Shown here one piece after another: positions 23,799 to 32,992 of a stretch of DNA of 38,276 bases. This DNA is from Tychonema sp. LEGE 06208 (GTDB lineage: Bacteria > Cyanobacteriota > Cyanobacteriia > Cyanobacteriales > Microcoleaceae). Position 1 is the first letter of the stretch; each line of letters opens with the position of its first letter. The stretch covers positions 1 through 38,276 of the forward strand of contig NZ_JADEWT010000059.1 of assembly GCF_015207505.1 (NCBI RefSeq), read 5' to 3'. Both the position numbers and the translations under genes were made by a program. The notes beneath the pieces were generated by a model. It worked only from the letters and a program-made list of their open reading frames with translations. It ran no database searches and had not been told where the DNA came from.

Positions 23799-24232
23799 TT
23801 GTTTTTCCTTATCTGTATCTAGTTTTACACTTTCTACTTATTATCATAGGGAACAAGAAGTTCAGTTGCACTCTACCTGTAGGAAGAAAGTTTGGTGTAC
23901 TCGGAGTGTACAGAATCTCATGGAGGTCAGGAATAGGGAATAGGGAATTAGGAATAGGGAATTAGGAAAAATTATTCTTGAATTGAGGATAGACTGCGAG
24001 TTTGCTGCTGACAGTTTTTTGACCTAAATTGCGAGCTGCAACAAGCGAAGTGTAGTGTCGCACAAAAAGCTCGGTGCTAACCTATTTGTACACCGAGAAC
24101 AGGATTTTTTTTAACTCAAAAAATGGAAAATTTTAAATTTATCTTGAATTGTACCGACTTTTATCTAACTTCAAAAAGCGGGTGCGGGCAAGACCGTATC
24201 TTACCCACACCCTCTAAATATTGGCATTAGTT
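23799..24232. other. Intergenic region, repeats only
   Basis: 434 bp without a convincing gene. It holds five 7-bp units of GAATAGG/GAATTAG at 23931-23965 and a hairpin CTCGGTG...CACCGAG around 24070-24098 followed by AACAGGATTTTTTT. That hairpin could act as a terminator on the plus strand, although no plus-strand gene precedes it. Confidence 0.6.
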
Positions 24233-24439
24233 TTAATCGGGCGTATGGTGACATTCTGTATCTATTTTGTGCTGCAGTTCTTCTTTTAACTGTTCGACAG
24301 CGCGCATAGTTTCAGCATTGTGTTGTTTCTGCTCGCCGAGGGCTTTTTCTGTTTCCTCGCCGAGCAATGTTTCTCTGGATTTTGGTAGCGTGACTTGTAG
24401 GTCGCTGACCCTGTTGGTTGCGTTTGGTTCAATATTCAT
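24233..24439 (-). CDS. Short charged helical ORF, possible small protein
   Basis: 68 residues, hydrophilic and mostly helical (TLLGEETEKALGEQKQHNAE, then VEQLKEELQHKID), with coiled-coil-like heptads. GGGTG lies 11 nt before the ATG. No family recognised. Composition is protein-like rather than random, but evidence is thin. Confidence 0.45.
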   Translation of the reverse strand: MNIEPNATNRVSDLQVTLPKSRETLLGEETEKALGEQKQHNAETMRAVEQLKEELQHKIDTECHHTPD

Positions 24440-25233
24440 TAGTTTTCACCCAACTATTTGCAAAATTTATTTTTAATAAGGCTACTTAAGGGTTAACCTT
24501 AGATTTATCCTAAGCGCGATCGCAGAGACTTTCCTCTGCCTGAAGGGAGATTAGGGCTGGGGAATAGTTTTTAGTTTTTATTTCTTAATCTAATAGTTAG
24601 ACAAATCAGGGAAACTTGAATCTGCCGGAAGAGAGATATAGCCTTTCGAGTTCTCCTCTGAGGTACTATCCGGCATAGGGTAAACCTCACCACGCTTGAA
24701 AACCGCGATATAGCAGTTAGAACTCTCATAGGAGGTATCGAAAATCGCCCAATTGCCCAATCTCCTAATCTATAATCTAAAATCTAAAACTCGTACTGAG
24801 CGACTTGTGAGCCAGCGTAGCCGAAGCAAGCCGAAGTATCTAAAATCGATCGCTCTTCACCTTTTTGAGAAAGGCTATAGGGGAAGGGGAATAGTGCTTG
24901 AGTGCGTGAGATTGCTTAGTGCCGGGAGTGTGGGGGAGTGCGGGGGAGTGCGGGAAGAATTTTTGGGGTATGGCGCATTTATGGACTTGTGTCGTTTGTT
25001 TGATGAGGCGGTTTCGACATCGGTACAAAATGAAGAGAGAAATAGGCGACAGATTGGTGCAGACTGAGGTCAAGGCGATCGAGTTTGACCGTTAAAATCA
25101 ACAGGGTGCGGCAATTCCCAAGTTTTGTGGCGATCGCCCGAACAAATCTGCTAAACAGGAGTTAGCATCAAGGCTGACTTCCAGCAGGATCGAACTAAAA
25201 TTTCTGTTATTAGTAAAAAGTATCTAAAACCCT
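24440..25233. other. Long intergenic region upstream of the hybrid kinase
   Basis: About 800 bp. It contains two copies of the ATATAGCC...GGTACTATCC repeat family (24636-24673 inverted, 24859-24879), short AATCTAAAATCTAA and GGGGGAGTGC tandem repeats, and a HIP1-like AGCGCGATCGC. One open frame (24753-25067, plus strand) spans those repeats and is judged non-coding. The kinase promoter must lie at the right end but cannot be pinned down. Confidence 0.6.
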
Positions 25234-28110
25234 ATGGGAGCAAGCAGCAGTAACCCTCTCGAAGCAGCAGGCCTAATTCGTGAGCCGATAAAAATAGGCG
25301 TGCTGCATTCGCTCACGGGCACGATGTCCATTAGCGAAATTTCTGTTAAAGACGCGACGCTGTTGGCCGTTGAGGAAATTAACGCTGCTGGAGGAGTGCT
25401 CGGACGCCCCTTGGAAGCGGTGATAGAAGATGGAGCCAGCGATTTGCAAACTTTTGCTCAAAAAGCTAAGCAATTGCTCCTAGAAGCGCAGGTGGCGGTG
25501 GTATTTGGCTGTTGGACTTCGGCGAGTCGGAAAGCTGTACTGCCGGCTTTTGAGCAATATGGCGGGTTGCTGTTTTATCCAGTGCAGTATGAAGGGCTAG
25601 AACAGTGTCCGAATGTTTTTTATACTGGTGCTGCGCCAAACCAACAGATTGTACCTGGGGTGAATTACTTACTCGCACAGGGGAAGCGGAAAATTTTTCT
25701 GTTGGGTTCGGATTATATATTTCCCCGCACGGCAAATATGATTGTGAAAGCTCAACTGGCGGCACTCGGGGGAGAGTTGGCGGGGGAAGTGTATCTGCCG
25801 CTTGGTTCGAGGAAGGTGGATGAGGCGATCGCACATATCTTAGCAGTGAAACCGGATGCGATTCTCAATACTCTTAACGGCGACAGCAATGTGGCTTTTT
25901 TCCAAAAGTTGCGGGAAGCTGGCTTGAAACCAGAAAACTTGCTGGTGATGTCGGCGAGCATAGCAGAAGAGGAAGTGCGGGCGATTGGGTATCAAAATAT
26001 TGCCGGACATTTGGTAGTTTGGAATTATTTTCAAACCGTAGATACACCCAAAAATCAGCAATTTGTCAAGGCTTATAAAGCTCGATACGGAAAAAATAGA
26101 GTGACGGACGATCCGATAGAAGCGGCTTATTTTGGCGTTTATCTCTGGAAACAAGCAGTAGAAAAAGCTGGTTCGATAGATGCAGTTAAAGTCAGGGAGG
26201 CTGCTAAAAATATTGAGTTTGCCGCGCCTTCGGGCAAGGTAAAAATAGATGCCAAAACTCAGCATACCTGGAAAACTGCTCGGATTGGCAAGGTGCGATC
26301 GGACGGTCAAATTGAGGAAATTTGGAATTCCGGCGCGCCGCTGATGCCCGATCCTTTTCTGAAAGACTATCCTTGGGCAGCGGCCCTTGCTCCGAGGCGG
26401 ATTTCTGTGGGAACTCGGGCTTCTTTGATCGGACTGTTTGCGATCTTGGTGCTGATAACTTGGATGGCGGCGGGAGTCGGGTGGATGGGGGCCGTGCAGA
26501 TGAAGAACTATCTGGTGGTAATAGAGGCTGCCTCAGTAGAGGCGGCGGGGGTTTCCCCAGCAGCAATGGCGGTGCTGGTAGAGCAAACTCTGTTGGTGGC
26601 GAGCCGCACTCAGCACTGGCTGCTGGGGACTTTGGTTTTGAGTTCGATCGCGGGGATAGCTGCTTGTGTGTCGGTGTCGGGGATTATTCGGAATCTGGGC
26701 TTGCTCCGGAAAACTGCCCAACTGATGGCGAGCGGTGATTTGACGGCTCGATCGCCTGTGGTGTCTAATGATGCGATCGGGGTGCTATCTTCTACTCTCA
26801 ATACAATGGCTCAGCAAATTAACAGTTTGCTCAAAGGTTTGGAGGTGCGGCAGCGGCAGCTAGAGGAGCGATCGCGCGAATTGGAAGTTGCTAAGAACGC
26901 TGCGGAAGCTGCCAACCGGGCGAAAAGCACATTTTTAGCAAATATGACTCACGAGTTGCGGACGCCTTTGAATGCGATTATTGGCTACAGCGAGCTGCTG
27001 CAAGAAGAGGCGATCGAACTAGGCGAAGAAGAGTTTGTGATGGATTTGGCAAGCATTAATCTTGCAGGCAAACAGTTGCTAAATATTATTAGCGATATCC
27101 TTGATATTTCTAAAATTGAAGCAGGAAAGATGACTCTTTTTCTGGAAACTTTCGATGTGTGGAAGTTGATCGAGCAGGTTGTGACTACGGTTCAACCGCT
27201 GGTGGGGAAAAATGGCAACACTTTGATCGTCAATTGCGATCGCGATATTGGCACGATATATTCTGATTCCTCGAAGTTGCGACAAGCGCTGTTGAATTTG
27301 ACGAGTAATGCTGCTAAGTTTACCGATCGAGGGAAAATTACGATTAATGTTTGGAAGGAAGAAGAATGGGAAGTTTTGCCTCCTGACAATTCTGAAGGAC
27401 TTTCTATCGTGAACTCTGGGTGTCAAAATTCTGCGATCGTGTTTCAAGTCACCGATACTGGCATCGGGCTGACTGACGATCAGTTATCGAGGCTGTTCGG
27501 GGCTTTCTCCCAAGCCGATGATTCTACTACTCGCAGGTACGGCGGTACCGGTTTGGGGCTGACAATTAGCCGGAGGTTTTGCCAGATGATGGGCGGCGAC
27601 ATTACGGTTGAGAGCGAGTTTGATTGCGGTTCTACTTTTACTATCCGGTTGCCGGTTGCGGTTAAAAGCCAGAAAGAAGCCCAAGGCGATGAATCGCTGC
27701 CGGAAACAACGGACAAATTGGCACCGCAACCCTTGGAATTGCCGGATGCTGCTATGGTGTTGGTGATTGACGACGATCCCGATGCCCGGGATTTAATCAC
27801 TCGCTGTTTGTCGAAAGAGGGATTTGAGGTGCGATCGTCAGCTAGCGGTGAAGCTGGGCTTGAGTTGGCAAAGGAGTTGCTACCGGATGCGATTACTCTG
27901 GACGTAATGATGCCGAGTATGGACGGCTGGGCGGTGCTGTCTGCATTAAAAGCAGATCCGGATTTAGCGGATATTCCGGTGATTATGTTGACTTTTTTGG
28001 ACGACAAAAATCAGGGTTTGGAATTAGGAGCGGCGGAGTATTTAAGGAAGCCTGTAGATTACAAGCACTTTGCTGATTTACTGAGCAAATATCAACCTCC
28101 GCGAAATTAG
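25234..28110 (+). CDS. Hybrid histidine kinase with UrtA/AmiC-type urea/amide-binding sensor
   Basis: A 958-residue multidomain signalling protein. Residues about 18-385 are a type-I periplasmic-binding fold closest to urea/short-amide binders: [69 protein letters not shown]. Two hydrophobic helices follow at about 396-420 and 463-485. Then come HAMP (485-537), a coiled coil, the phosphoacceptor helix with His573 ([19 protein letters not shown]), the ATPase domain (Asn692, DTGIGL, GTGLGL at 771-776), and a C-terminal receiver (841-955) with D846-D847-D848, phosphoacceptor Asp890 and Lys939. There is no signal peptide, and an in-frame stop (TAA, 25225-25227) blocks any upstream extension. With two membrane helices, sensor and kinase should therefore both be cytoplasmic. 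No cognate regulator gene is adjacent. Confidence 0.92.
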   Translation: MGASSSNPLEAAGLIREPIKIGVLHSLTGTMSISEISVKDATLLAVEEINAAGGVLGRPLEAVIEDGASDLQTFAQKAKQLLLEAQVAVVFGCWTSASRKAVLPAFEQYGGLLFYPVQYEGLEQCPNVFYTGAAPNQQIVPGVNYLLAQGKRKIFLLGSDYIFPRTANMIVKAQLAALGGELAGEVYLPLGSRKVDEAIAHILAVKPDAILNTLNGDSNVAFFQKLREAGLKPENLLVMSASIAEEEVRAIGYQNIAGHLVVWNYFQTVDTPKNQQFVKAYKARYGKNRVTDDPIEAAYFGVYLWKQAVEKAGSIDAVKVREAAKNIEFAAPSGKVKIDAKTQHTWKTARIGKVRSDGQIEEIWNSGAPLMPDPFLKDYPWAAALAPRRISVGTRASLIGLFAILVLITWMAAGVGWMGAVQMKNYLVVIEAASVEAAGVSPAAMAVLVEQTLLVASRTQHWLLGTLVLSSIAGIAACVSVSGIIRNLGLLRKTAQLMASGDLTARSPVVSNDAIGVLSSTLNTMAQQINSLLKGLEVRQRQLEERSRELEVAKNAAEAANRAKSTFLANMTHELRTPLNAIIGYSELLQEEAIELGEEEFVMDLASINLAGKQLLNIISDILDISKIEAGKMTLFLETFDVWKLIEQVVTTVQPLVGKNGNTLIVNCDRDIGTIYSDSSKLRQALLNLTSNAAKFTDRGKITINVWKEEEWEVLPPDNSEGLSIVNSGCQNSAIVFQVTDTGIGLTDDQLSRLFGAFSQADDSTTRRYGGTGLGLTISRRFCQMMGGDITVESEFDCGSTFTIRLPVAVKSQKEAQGDESLPETTDKLAPQPLELPDAAMVLVIDDDPDARDLITRCLSKEGFEVRSSASGEAGLELAKELLPDAITLDVMMPSMDGWAVLSALKADPDLADIPVIMLTFLDDKNQGLELGAAEYLRKPVDYKHFADLLSKYQPPRN

Positions 28111-28412
28111 CGATCGGTCAATCGATTTTAGATTTTAGATTGAAGCATTGAAGCATTGAAGCATTGACCCCACGGATAAATTCGGGGGGCAAGTTTCATC
28201 GGATACAGGTTTTTTATTTCTCCACGGATGAATGCGGGGGCTTGTATCCTGGATGCTTTCGGTCATATCATGCCTGATCGATTACCATAATAAAAACGGT
28301 TCGCAGTGCGGACTTGCACAGGCTCCAATTTGCGGACTCCAGAACGCCATCACAAAAACCGTTGAACCTGAATTATCACAGTTAATCGATCGGAAAACGA
28401 GAAATTAAAGAT
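28111..28412. other. Intergenic region with short direct repeats
   Basis: 302 bp. Three tandem units of GAAGCATT are at 28142-28165. Two copies of a 20-bp element, CCACGGATAAATTCGGGGGG (28170-28189) and CCACGGATGAATGCGGGGGC (28222-28241; 17 of 20 identical), are 52 bp apart, with GGATACAGG and CTTGTATCC in inverted orientation around the second. No gene. It precedes the toxin-antitoxin-like pair. Confidence 0.6.
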
Positions 28413-28646
28413 ATGACTGATAGAACTGCATTGCTTAAAAGGATTACTCAAACACCTGGTAAATGTGGCGGTCGCCCCTGTATTCGCGGCATGAGAATTC
28501 GCGTTAGCGACATTTTAGAAACTCTAGCAGATCATGTAACAGCTAGCGAGATTCTAGCTGATTTCCCCGATTTGGAACCAGAAGACATTCAAGCGTGTCT
28601 GCTTTTTGCATCTCTCAGCATAGATTTCCCCAGGATCGCAGTATGA
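28413..28646 (+). CDS. DUF433 antitoxin-like protein
   Basis: A 77-residue DUF433 protein. It is a small winged-helix-like domain with the signature GGRPCIRGMRIRVSDILETL and the helix LEPEDIQACLLFA. DUF433 proteins are typically encoded directly before a PIN-like DUF5615 protein and are presumed antitoxin and DNA-binding autorepressor. That arrangement is seen here: the stop overlaps the ATG of the next gene by 4 nt (ATGA at 28643-28646). A weak purine stretch precedes the start. Confidence 0.88.
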   Translation: MTDRTALLKRITQTPGKCGGRPCIRGMRIRVSDILETLADHVTASEILADFPDLEPEDIQACLLFASLSIDFPRIAV

Positions 28647-28990
28647 TTTTCTGGTTAAATGCTCAATTCCCTCCAAGTTTGGCGAAATGGTTAACCCAAA
28701 CATTCGGTGTTAACGCTGTTACATTGCAAGAGCTCGGGCTGCAGGATGCTCAGGATATTGAGATATTTAATGCGGCTCGTACCAACGGCTTAGGTACAGT
28801 TATCATAACTAAGGATCGAGATTTTGTGGATTTATTAATTCGCCTTGGTAGTCCACCACAAATTCTTTGGCTAACCTGCGGTAACATTACGAATAGAGAT
28901 TTGCAACGCATTTTCACTGGTGCTTTTCCTGATGCAGTCGATCTACTTAAAAATGGCGAAAATATTGTGGAAATTTGCCGGGTTAAATAA
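28643..28990 (+). CDS. DUF5615 PIN-like toxin candidate
   Basis: 115 residues from the ATG at 28643 (MIFWLNAQFPPSLAKWL). DUF5615 is a PIN-like nuclease-fold family, probably an RNase toxin. Conserved-looking acidic residues are in LQDAQDIEIFNAA and ITKDRDFVDLL, and the C-terminal part ILWLTCGNITNRDLQRIF fits the family. The first motif, often DAQLPP or DENLP with a metal-binding Asp, reads LNAQFPP here, with Asn in place of Asp. This may weaken activity or may be a tolerated family variant. The frame is open upstream to 28595, but the overlap with DUF433 fixes the start. Confidence 0.85.
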   Translation: MIFWLNAQFPPSLAKWLTQTFGVNAVTLQELGLQDAQDIEIFNAARTNGLGTVIITKDRDFVDLLIRLGSPPQILWLTCGNITNRDLQRIFTGAFPDAVDLLKNGENIVEICRVK

Positions 28991-29051
28991 ATCATTTTCG
29001 ATGATTTAATTGCTCAATAGCGATCGCGCTCAATTTCCCTACAAATGTTTT

Positions 29052-29103
29052 ATTAGTCATTAGTTAACAGTAAAAAACCAATGACCAATAACTAATGACT
29101 AAT
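29052..29103. terminator. 15-bp inverted repeat between convergent genes
   Basis: ATTAGTCATTAGTTA (29052-29066) is perfectly inverted at 29089-29103, with a 22-nt loop. It lies between the DUF5615 gene and the convergent repeat-protein gene. AT-rich arms in a convergent position suggest a bidirectional terminator, though the sequence also matches the GTCATTA heptamer family. Confidence 0.5.
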
Positions 29104-29109
29104 GACTGA

Positions 29110-29580
29110 TTAATCTAAGAAGCCCATTAAAGTCGAGCTGTCGTCAATTTCATTTGAAGCAATGGGGCGGTCTCCTCCCATTGTGGAGTAAATTTCGTCA
29201 ATGTGCAGAGTACCTACTCCAATTGGGCGAGCACCGGACATACTGAACATTTCGCTGACTTGAATGGCGCTGGAGCCGATCGGGCGTCTCCCCATTGTAC
29301 CAACTACTTCCAAGTCGCTGGCTTCCACCGGGCGATTGCCTACAATGCCGTAGGTTTCGCTGATGTGCAGGGTGCTGGTGCCGATCGGGCGATTCCCCGA
29401 GATCGAGACTGTCTCGCTGATGGTAAAATCGTCAGGGCCGACGGGGCGGTTATCATGCATGAGTTGCGGGCGATAAAGTTGGATGCCCGCTGATTGACCT
29501 TCGCTGGTGGCTGGTAGGGCCTTGGTAGTGCCTTTGTTGCGGGCGCTCGCTTTGACTTTATCTTTGGGTGTGAGAGCCAT
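29110..29580 (-). CDS. Arg-Pro repeat protein, function unknown
   Basis: A 156-residue protein with an unusual regular repeat. The pair Arg-Pro recurs at residues 37, 45, 64, 83, 99, 118 and 138, that is every 16-20 residues over most of the length. The units look like NRPIGTSTLHISETYGIVG, ARPIGVGTLHIDEIYSTMG and NRPVGPDDFTISETVSISG: a turn (N/G-RP-I/V-G/x), then a strand with alternating Ser/Thr and hydrophobics. The N-terminus is basic (MALTPKDKVKASARNKGTTK), and the C-terminus is acidic with no membrane segment. A repetitive beta-structure is likely by inference. AAGGA lies 8 nt before the ATG. It is divergent from uvrB, 184 bp apart. No characterised family is recognised. Confidence 0.75.
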   Translation of the reverse strand: MALTPKDKVKASARNKGTTKALPATSEGQSAGIQLYRPQLMHDNRPVGPDDFTISETVSISGNRPIGTSTLHISETYGIVGNRPVEASDLEVVGTMGRRPIGSSAIQVSEMFSMSGARPIGVGTLHIDEIYSTMGGDRPIASNEIDDSSTLMGFLD

Positions 29581-29764
29581 AATTTTTTTCCTTGCTAATT
29601 GCTGGGGGTTGATTGCTGGGTTCGGACAACTGCTTTTCTGGGCTTTCTGCTTTCTATTGCGGCCGATGATTAAAATAGTATTACAAAGTCTAACTATTTT
29701 CTGAACGAAATTGCAGAATCCCTATATTTTTGTTAAGATTTATTGGTAATAGCTACATTTTCCT

Positions 29765-31777
29765 ATGGTAACTGCGGCAGCATCTTTTCAATTGCAAGCG
29801 CCCTTCCAGCCCACAGGCGACCAACCGCTAGCGATCGAGCAACTCGTCAAAGGCATCCAAGCGGGCGATCGATTTCAAACCTTACTCGGTGCTACAGGTA
29901 CCGGCAAAACCTTCTCCATTGCTTCGGTTATTCAAAAAATCGGCAGGCCAACCTTAGTTCTAGCACACAACAAAACCTTGGCAGCTCAACTGTGCAACGA
30001 ACTCCGCAATTTTTTTCCCAACAATGCAGTCGAATATTTTGTCAGTTATTACGACTACTACCAACCTGAAGCATACATCGCCGTCACCGATACATTCATA
30101 GAAAAAACCGCAGCAATTAACGATGAAATCGATATGCTGCGACACTCCGCCACGCGATCGCTCTTTGAACGCCGCGACGTAATTGTCGTAGCATCAATTA
30201 GCTGCATCTACGGTTTGGGAATGCCCGCCGAATACCTAAAAGCTGCTATTCCTTTGCAAGTAGGAATGGAAGTCAACCAGCGGCAAGTTTTGCGCGATTT
30301 AGTCAACGTCCAATACAGTCGCAACGACATCGATTTAGGCAGAGGCAAATTTCGCGTCAAAGGCGACGTTGTAGAAATCGGCCCCGCCTACGAAGATAGA
30401 ATTATTCGCGTCGAATTCTTCGGCGACGAAATCGATGCCATTCGCTATGTTGACCCCGTAACTGGTAAAATCCTGGCAAGTACAACCGCTTTAAATATTT
30501 ATCCAGCCCGCCACTTTGTGACTGCTGATGATAAATTAGAAGCTGCTTGTCAAGGAATAGAACTCGAATTAGAAGACCGACTGGCAGAATTTGAAAAAGA
30601 GGGTAAACTATTAGAAGCTCAGCGAATAGAACAGCGCACTCGCTACGATTTGGAAATGCTGCGCGAGGTAGGATACTGCAACGGAGTTGAGAATTATTCG
30701 CGGCATTTAGCAGGCAGAAATGCGGGGGAACCGCCAGAATGTTTGATTGATTATTTCCCTAAAGATTGGATGTTGGTGATAGATGAATCCCACGTTACAG
30801 TCCCGCAAATCCGGGGGATGTACAACGGCGATCAAGCGCGGAAAAAAGTGTTGATCGAACACGGTTTTAGGTTGCCCAGCGCGGCCGATAACCGCCCTTT
30901 GAAAGCTGAGGAATTCTGGGCAAAAGAGAATCAGTGCATTTTTGTTTCTGCTACGCCTGGTGATTGGGAAATGGAAAGATCGGAAGGCAGAGTTGCGGAG
31001 CAAGTTATTCGCCCTACGGGAGTAATCGATCCGACTATTTTCGTGCGTCCGACGGAAGGACAAATTGATGATTTGTTGGGGGAAATTAAGGAGAGAGTCA
31101 GTCGGGACGAGCGAGTTTTAGTGACAACTTTAACGAAGCGGATGGCGGAAGATTTAACCGAATATTTGCAGGAAAGGGGAATTAGAGTGCGGTATTTGCA
31201 CTCGGAAATTCAGTCGATTCAACGCATTGAAATTATCCAAGATTTGCAGGATGGTAAGTTTGATGTATTGATTGGTGTGAACTTGCTGCGGGAAGGTTTG
31301 GATTTGCCGGAAGTGTCGCTGGTGGTGATTTTGGATGCGGATAAGGAGGGGTTTTTGCGATCGGGACGTTCGTTGATTCAAACGATTGGAAGGGCGGCGC
31401 GGCACGTACAGGGACAGGCTATTTTGTATGCGGATAATTTGACTGACAGCATGGTTAAGGCGATCGATGAAACCGATCGCCGCCAGGGGATTCAGCTAGC
31501 GTACAATAAGATGCACGGGATTACGCCGCAGCCGATCGCGAAAAAGCGATCGAGTAATGCGATTTTGGCGTTTCTGGATGTGTCGCGCAAGCTGAATTCT
31601 CAGCAGTTGGAGGAGGTTTACGAACAGGTAAACGAGTTATCTTTGGATGAGATTCCTCAGTTAATCGGGCGGTTGGAAGCGCAGATGAAGGCGGCGGCTA
31701 AGAAGTTGGAGTTTGAGGAGGCGGGTAAATTGCGCGATCGGATCAAGCATTTGCGGGATAAGCTATTGGGACATTAA
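29765..31777 (+). CDS. uvrB: UvrABC excinuclease subunit B
   Basis: The DNA damage verification helicase of nucleotide excision repair; it receives damaged DNA from UvrA and recruits UvrC. It has 670 residues, full length. Walker A is GATGTGKT (42-49), and the beta-hairpin region [11 protein letters not shown] follows with [15 protein letters not shown]. The DEAD-like box is VIDESH, and the helicase C-terminal motifs are [28 protein letters not shown] and QTIGRAARH. The C-terminal UVR motif ([18 protein letters not shown]) contacts UvrC. The gene stands alone. A palindromic repeat begins 10 bp after its stop. Confidence 0.98.
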   Translation: MVTAAASFQLQAPFQPTGDQPLAIEQLVKGIQAGDRFQTLLGATGTGKTFSIASVIQKIGRPTLVLAHNKTLAAQLCNELRNFFPNNAVEYFVSYYDYYQPEAYIAVTDTFIEKTAAINDEIDMLRHSATRSLFERRDVIVVASISCIYGLGMPAEYLKAAIPLQVGMEVNQRQVLRDLVNVQYSRNDIDLGRGKFRVKGDVVEIGPAYEDRIIRVEFFGDEIDAIRYVDPVTGKILASTTALNIYPARHFVTADDKLEAACQGIELELEDRLAEFEKEGKLLEAQRIEQRTRYDLEMLREVGYCNGVENYSRHLAGRNAGEPPECLIDYFPKDWMLVIDESHVTVPQIRGMYNGDQARKKVLIEHGFRLPSAADNRPLKAEEFWAKENQCIFVSATPGDWEMERSEGRVAEQVIRPTGVIDPTIFVRPTEGQIDDLLGEIKERVSRDERVLVTTLTKRMAEDLTEYLQERGIRVRYLHSEIQSIQRIEIIQDLQDGKFDVLIGVNLLREGLDLPEVSLVVILDADKEGFLRSGRSLIQTIGRAARHVQGQAILYADNLTDSMVKAIDETDRRQGIQLAYNKMHGITPQPIAKKRSSNAILAFLDVSRKLNSQQLEEVYEQVNELSLDEIPQLIGRLEAQMKAAAKKLEFEEAGKLRDRIKHLRDKLLGH

Positions 31778-31787
31778 GAAAAAACGG

Positions 31788-31892
31788 AGGACACGGCAGT
31801 GCCGTTTCCCTACCCGAAAATAATCAATCTTCCTCCCTCGCCGATATAACTATCGCCCTATTAATTGTAGGGATACGGCACTGCCGTGTCCT
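31788..31892. repeat. Palindrome of the GTAGGGACACGGCA family with long loop
   Basis: 26-bp arms at 31788-31813 and 31867-31892, one mismatch, with a 53-nt loop. It fills the gap between uvrB and the DUF4926 gene. Confidence 0.9.
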
Positions 31893-31919
31893 GATTTCTT
31901 GTTACTTTGAGAGACAGCA

Positions 31920-32318
31920 ATGAGCAAATTTCAGTTATTGGATGCAGTGACTTTAACCGAAGGAGTCGCCCTCGCTGATGGCGAGATTGCACCGCCACAA
32001 ACAGCCGGGACAATTGTTGAGGTTTTCAAGAACGGTGAAGCTTATTTAGTAGAATTATTTGGGGGATGGGTGAAAGCAGAAGTTGGCGGGGATTTTGTGC
32101 CTGCTACTCAGGATGAACCGGGCGCATTTATGGAAACGATTGGTGTTGAAACAGTTTATCCGCATCAGTTGCAATTAGTAAAATCTGCCGACGAAATGAT
32201 GGGGATTCGAGAGCATTTACTGTCGGTTTTAAATAATTTACCTGACGAGTTAGTGGCTGAAGTATTCGATTTTGCGGAGTTTTTGCAGGAAAAACAGCAA
32301 AAAGTGCGATCGTATTAA
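31920..32318 (+). CDS. DUF4926-DUF2281 fusion protein, antitoxin-like
   Basis: 132 residues. The N-terminal part (about 1-88; FQLLDAVTLTEGVALADGEI, GTIVEVFKNGEAYLVELF, VYPHQLQLV) fits DUF4926, a small beta-barrel-like domain often encoded in toxin-antitoxin-type pairs. The C-terminal part (about 98-128; LLSVLNNLPDELVAEVFDFA, EFLQEK) is the short helical DUF2281 segment, also found in antitoxin-like proteins. The two normally occur as separate small proteins; here they form one reading frame. No toxin gene follows. Its start lies 28 bp after the palindrome behind uvrB. Confidence 0.75.
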   Translation: MSKFQLLDAVTLTEGVALADGEIAPPQTAGTIVEVFKNGEAYLVELFGGWVKAEVGGDFVPATQDEPGAFMETIGVETVYPHQLQLVKSADEMMGIREHLLSVLNNLPDELVAEVFDFAEFLQEKQQKVRSY

Positions 32319-32448
32319 GCATTTAGGTGAAGTGCGATCGCCCTTTACCATTGTCCTATTTTTTGGATGGGAAGGGCGATCGTACTTTCTATGAGATTCC
32401 TAGTCTATCTGCTGCATATTGGCGATCGAATAACTCTTTGTCCGAAGG

Positions 32449-32700
32449 CTAATAATCAGAGGGATAGTCTAGCTGTTGTCGAAGTCCGAGGTTTTCCGCT
32501 TTTAAGTTTCCGTTATCATTGTGCAGGTCATACTCTAGGTAAGATTGCCTTTCCTCAAGATTCGTACACTTTTGCTCAAGGTGTTGCATCCGAGTCAGAA
32601 GGATTTCGATGTTCTCAAGCAGACTGCGGATAGGAGTGGTCAGATCAGAGGCCCGCGGAGTCCGGGGGTGGTTGTTTTGGGGATTACTATCTGCTATCAT
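32449..32700 (-). CDS. Possible small coiled-coil protein
   Basis: 83 residues with heptad-like composition (PIRSLLENIEILLTRMQHLE, then QKCTNLEERQSYLEYDLHND, then LKAENLGLRQQL). Such a long amphipathic pattern is unlikely by chance. No family recognised, and there is no good ribosome binding site. The opposite strand also has an open frame (32367-32633) that looks less protein-like. It is convergent with the DUF4926 fusion gene. Confidence 0.45.
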   Translation of the reverse strand: MIADSNPQNNHPRTPRASDLTTPIRSLLENIEILLTRMQHLEQKCTNLEERQSYLEYDLHNDNGNLKAENLGLRQQLDYPSDY

Positions 32701-32786
32701 GAATTGGATATCTCAAAAACTACAAGAATCTATAGAACGGCTTAATACACGTCAGTGCAGCCGCTTCAAGATTCAGAATTACAACA

Positions 32787-32830
32787 GAGCGTCCCTATTA
32801 CTTGCCGGTGTTAGGGACGTTCTTTATTAT
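32787..32830 (+). terminator. Orphan terminator-like hairpin
   Basis: GAGCGTCCCTA (32787-32797) pairs with TAGGGACGTTC (32812-32822) over 11 positions, one of them G-T, with a 14-nt loop; TTTATTATT follows. It has the form of an intrinsic terminator on the plus strand, but the nearest upstream plus-strand gene ends 470 bp earlier. It may close a small RNA or a long 3' end. Confidence 0.5.
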
Positions 32831-32992
32831 TAGCACATTTGCCAGCTATTGGTCAAGGCTTTGTATAATATTTTTTGTCAACAATAGCTCCTATTAATGA
32901 TTTGAGATAAAATTATTGTGTAATAAGAAGTTTTGCACAATAAGGGTAAAATTTTAGTGTGGTTATTTGCATATATTTGGGCTAGCTTATGG

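Noticed and set aside
23931..23965. GAATAGG/GAATTAG repeats as a CRISPR array
   Set aside because: The units are 7 bp in direct tandem with no spacers; it is a heptamer repeat.
24753..25067. Plus-strand 104-codon open frame before the hybrid kinase
   Set aside because: It runs through AATCTAAAATCTAA repeats, a dispersed GAGAAAGGCTATA repeat and GGGGGAGTGC repeats. The product is Arg/Ser/Gly-rich with no domain and no ribosome binding site.
29701..29764. Possible SOS (LexA) box before uvrB
   Set aside because: I looked for a cyanobacterial LexA-type site with AGTAC and GTTCT halves in the gap and found no convincing match.
32367..32633. Plus-strand 88-codon open frame after the DUF4926 fusion
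   Set aside because: The opposite strand encodes a more protein-like coiled coil, and this product has no recognisable pattern.
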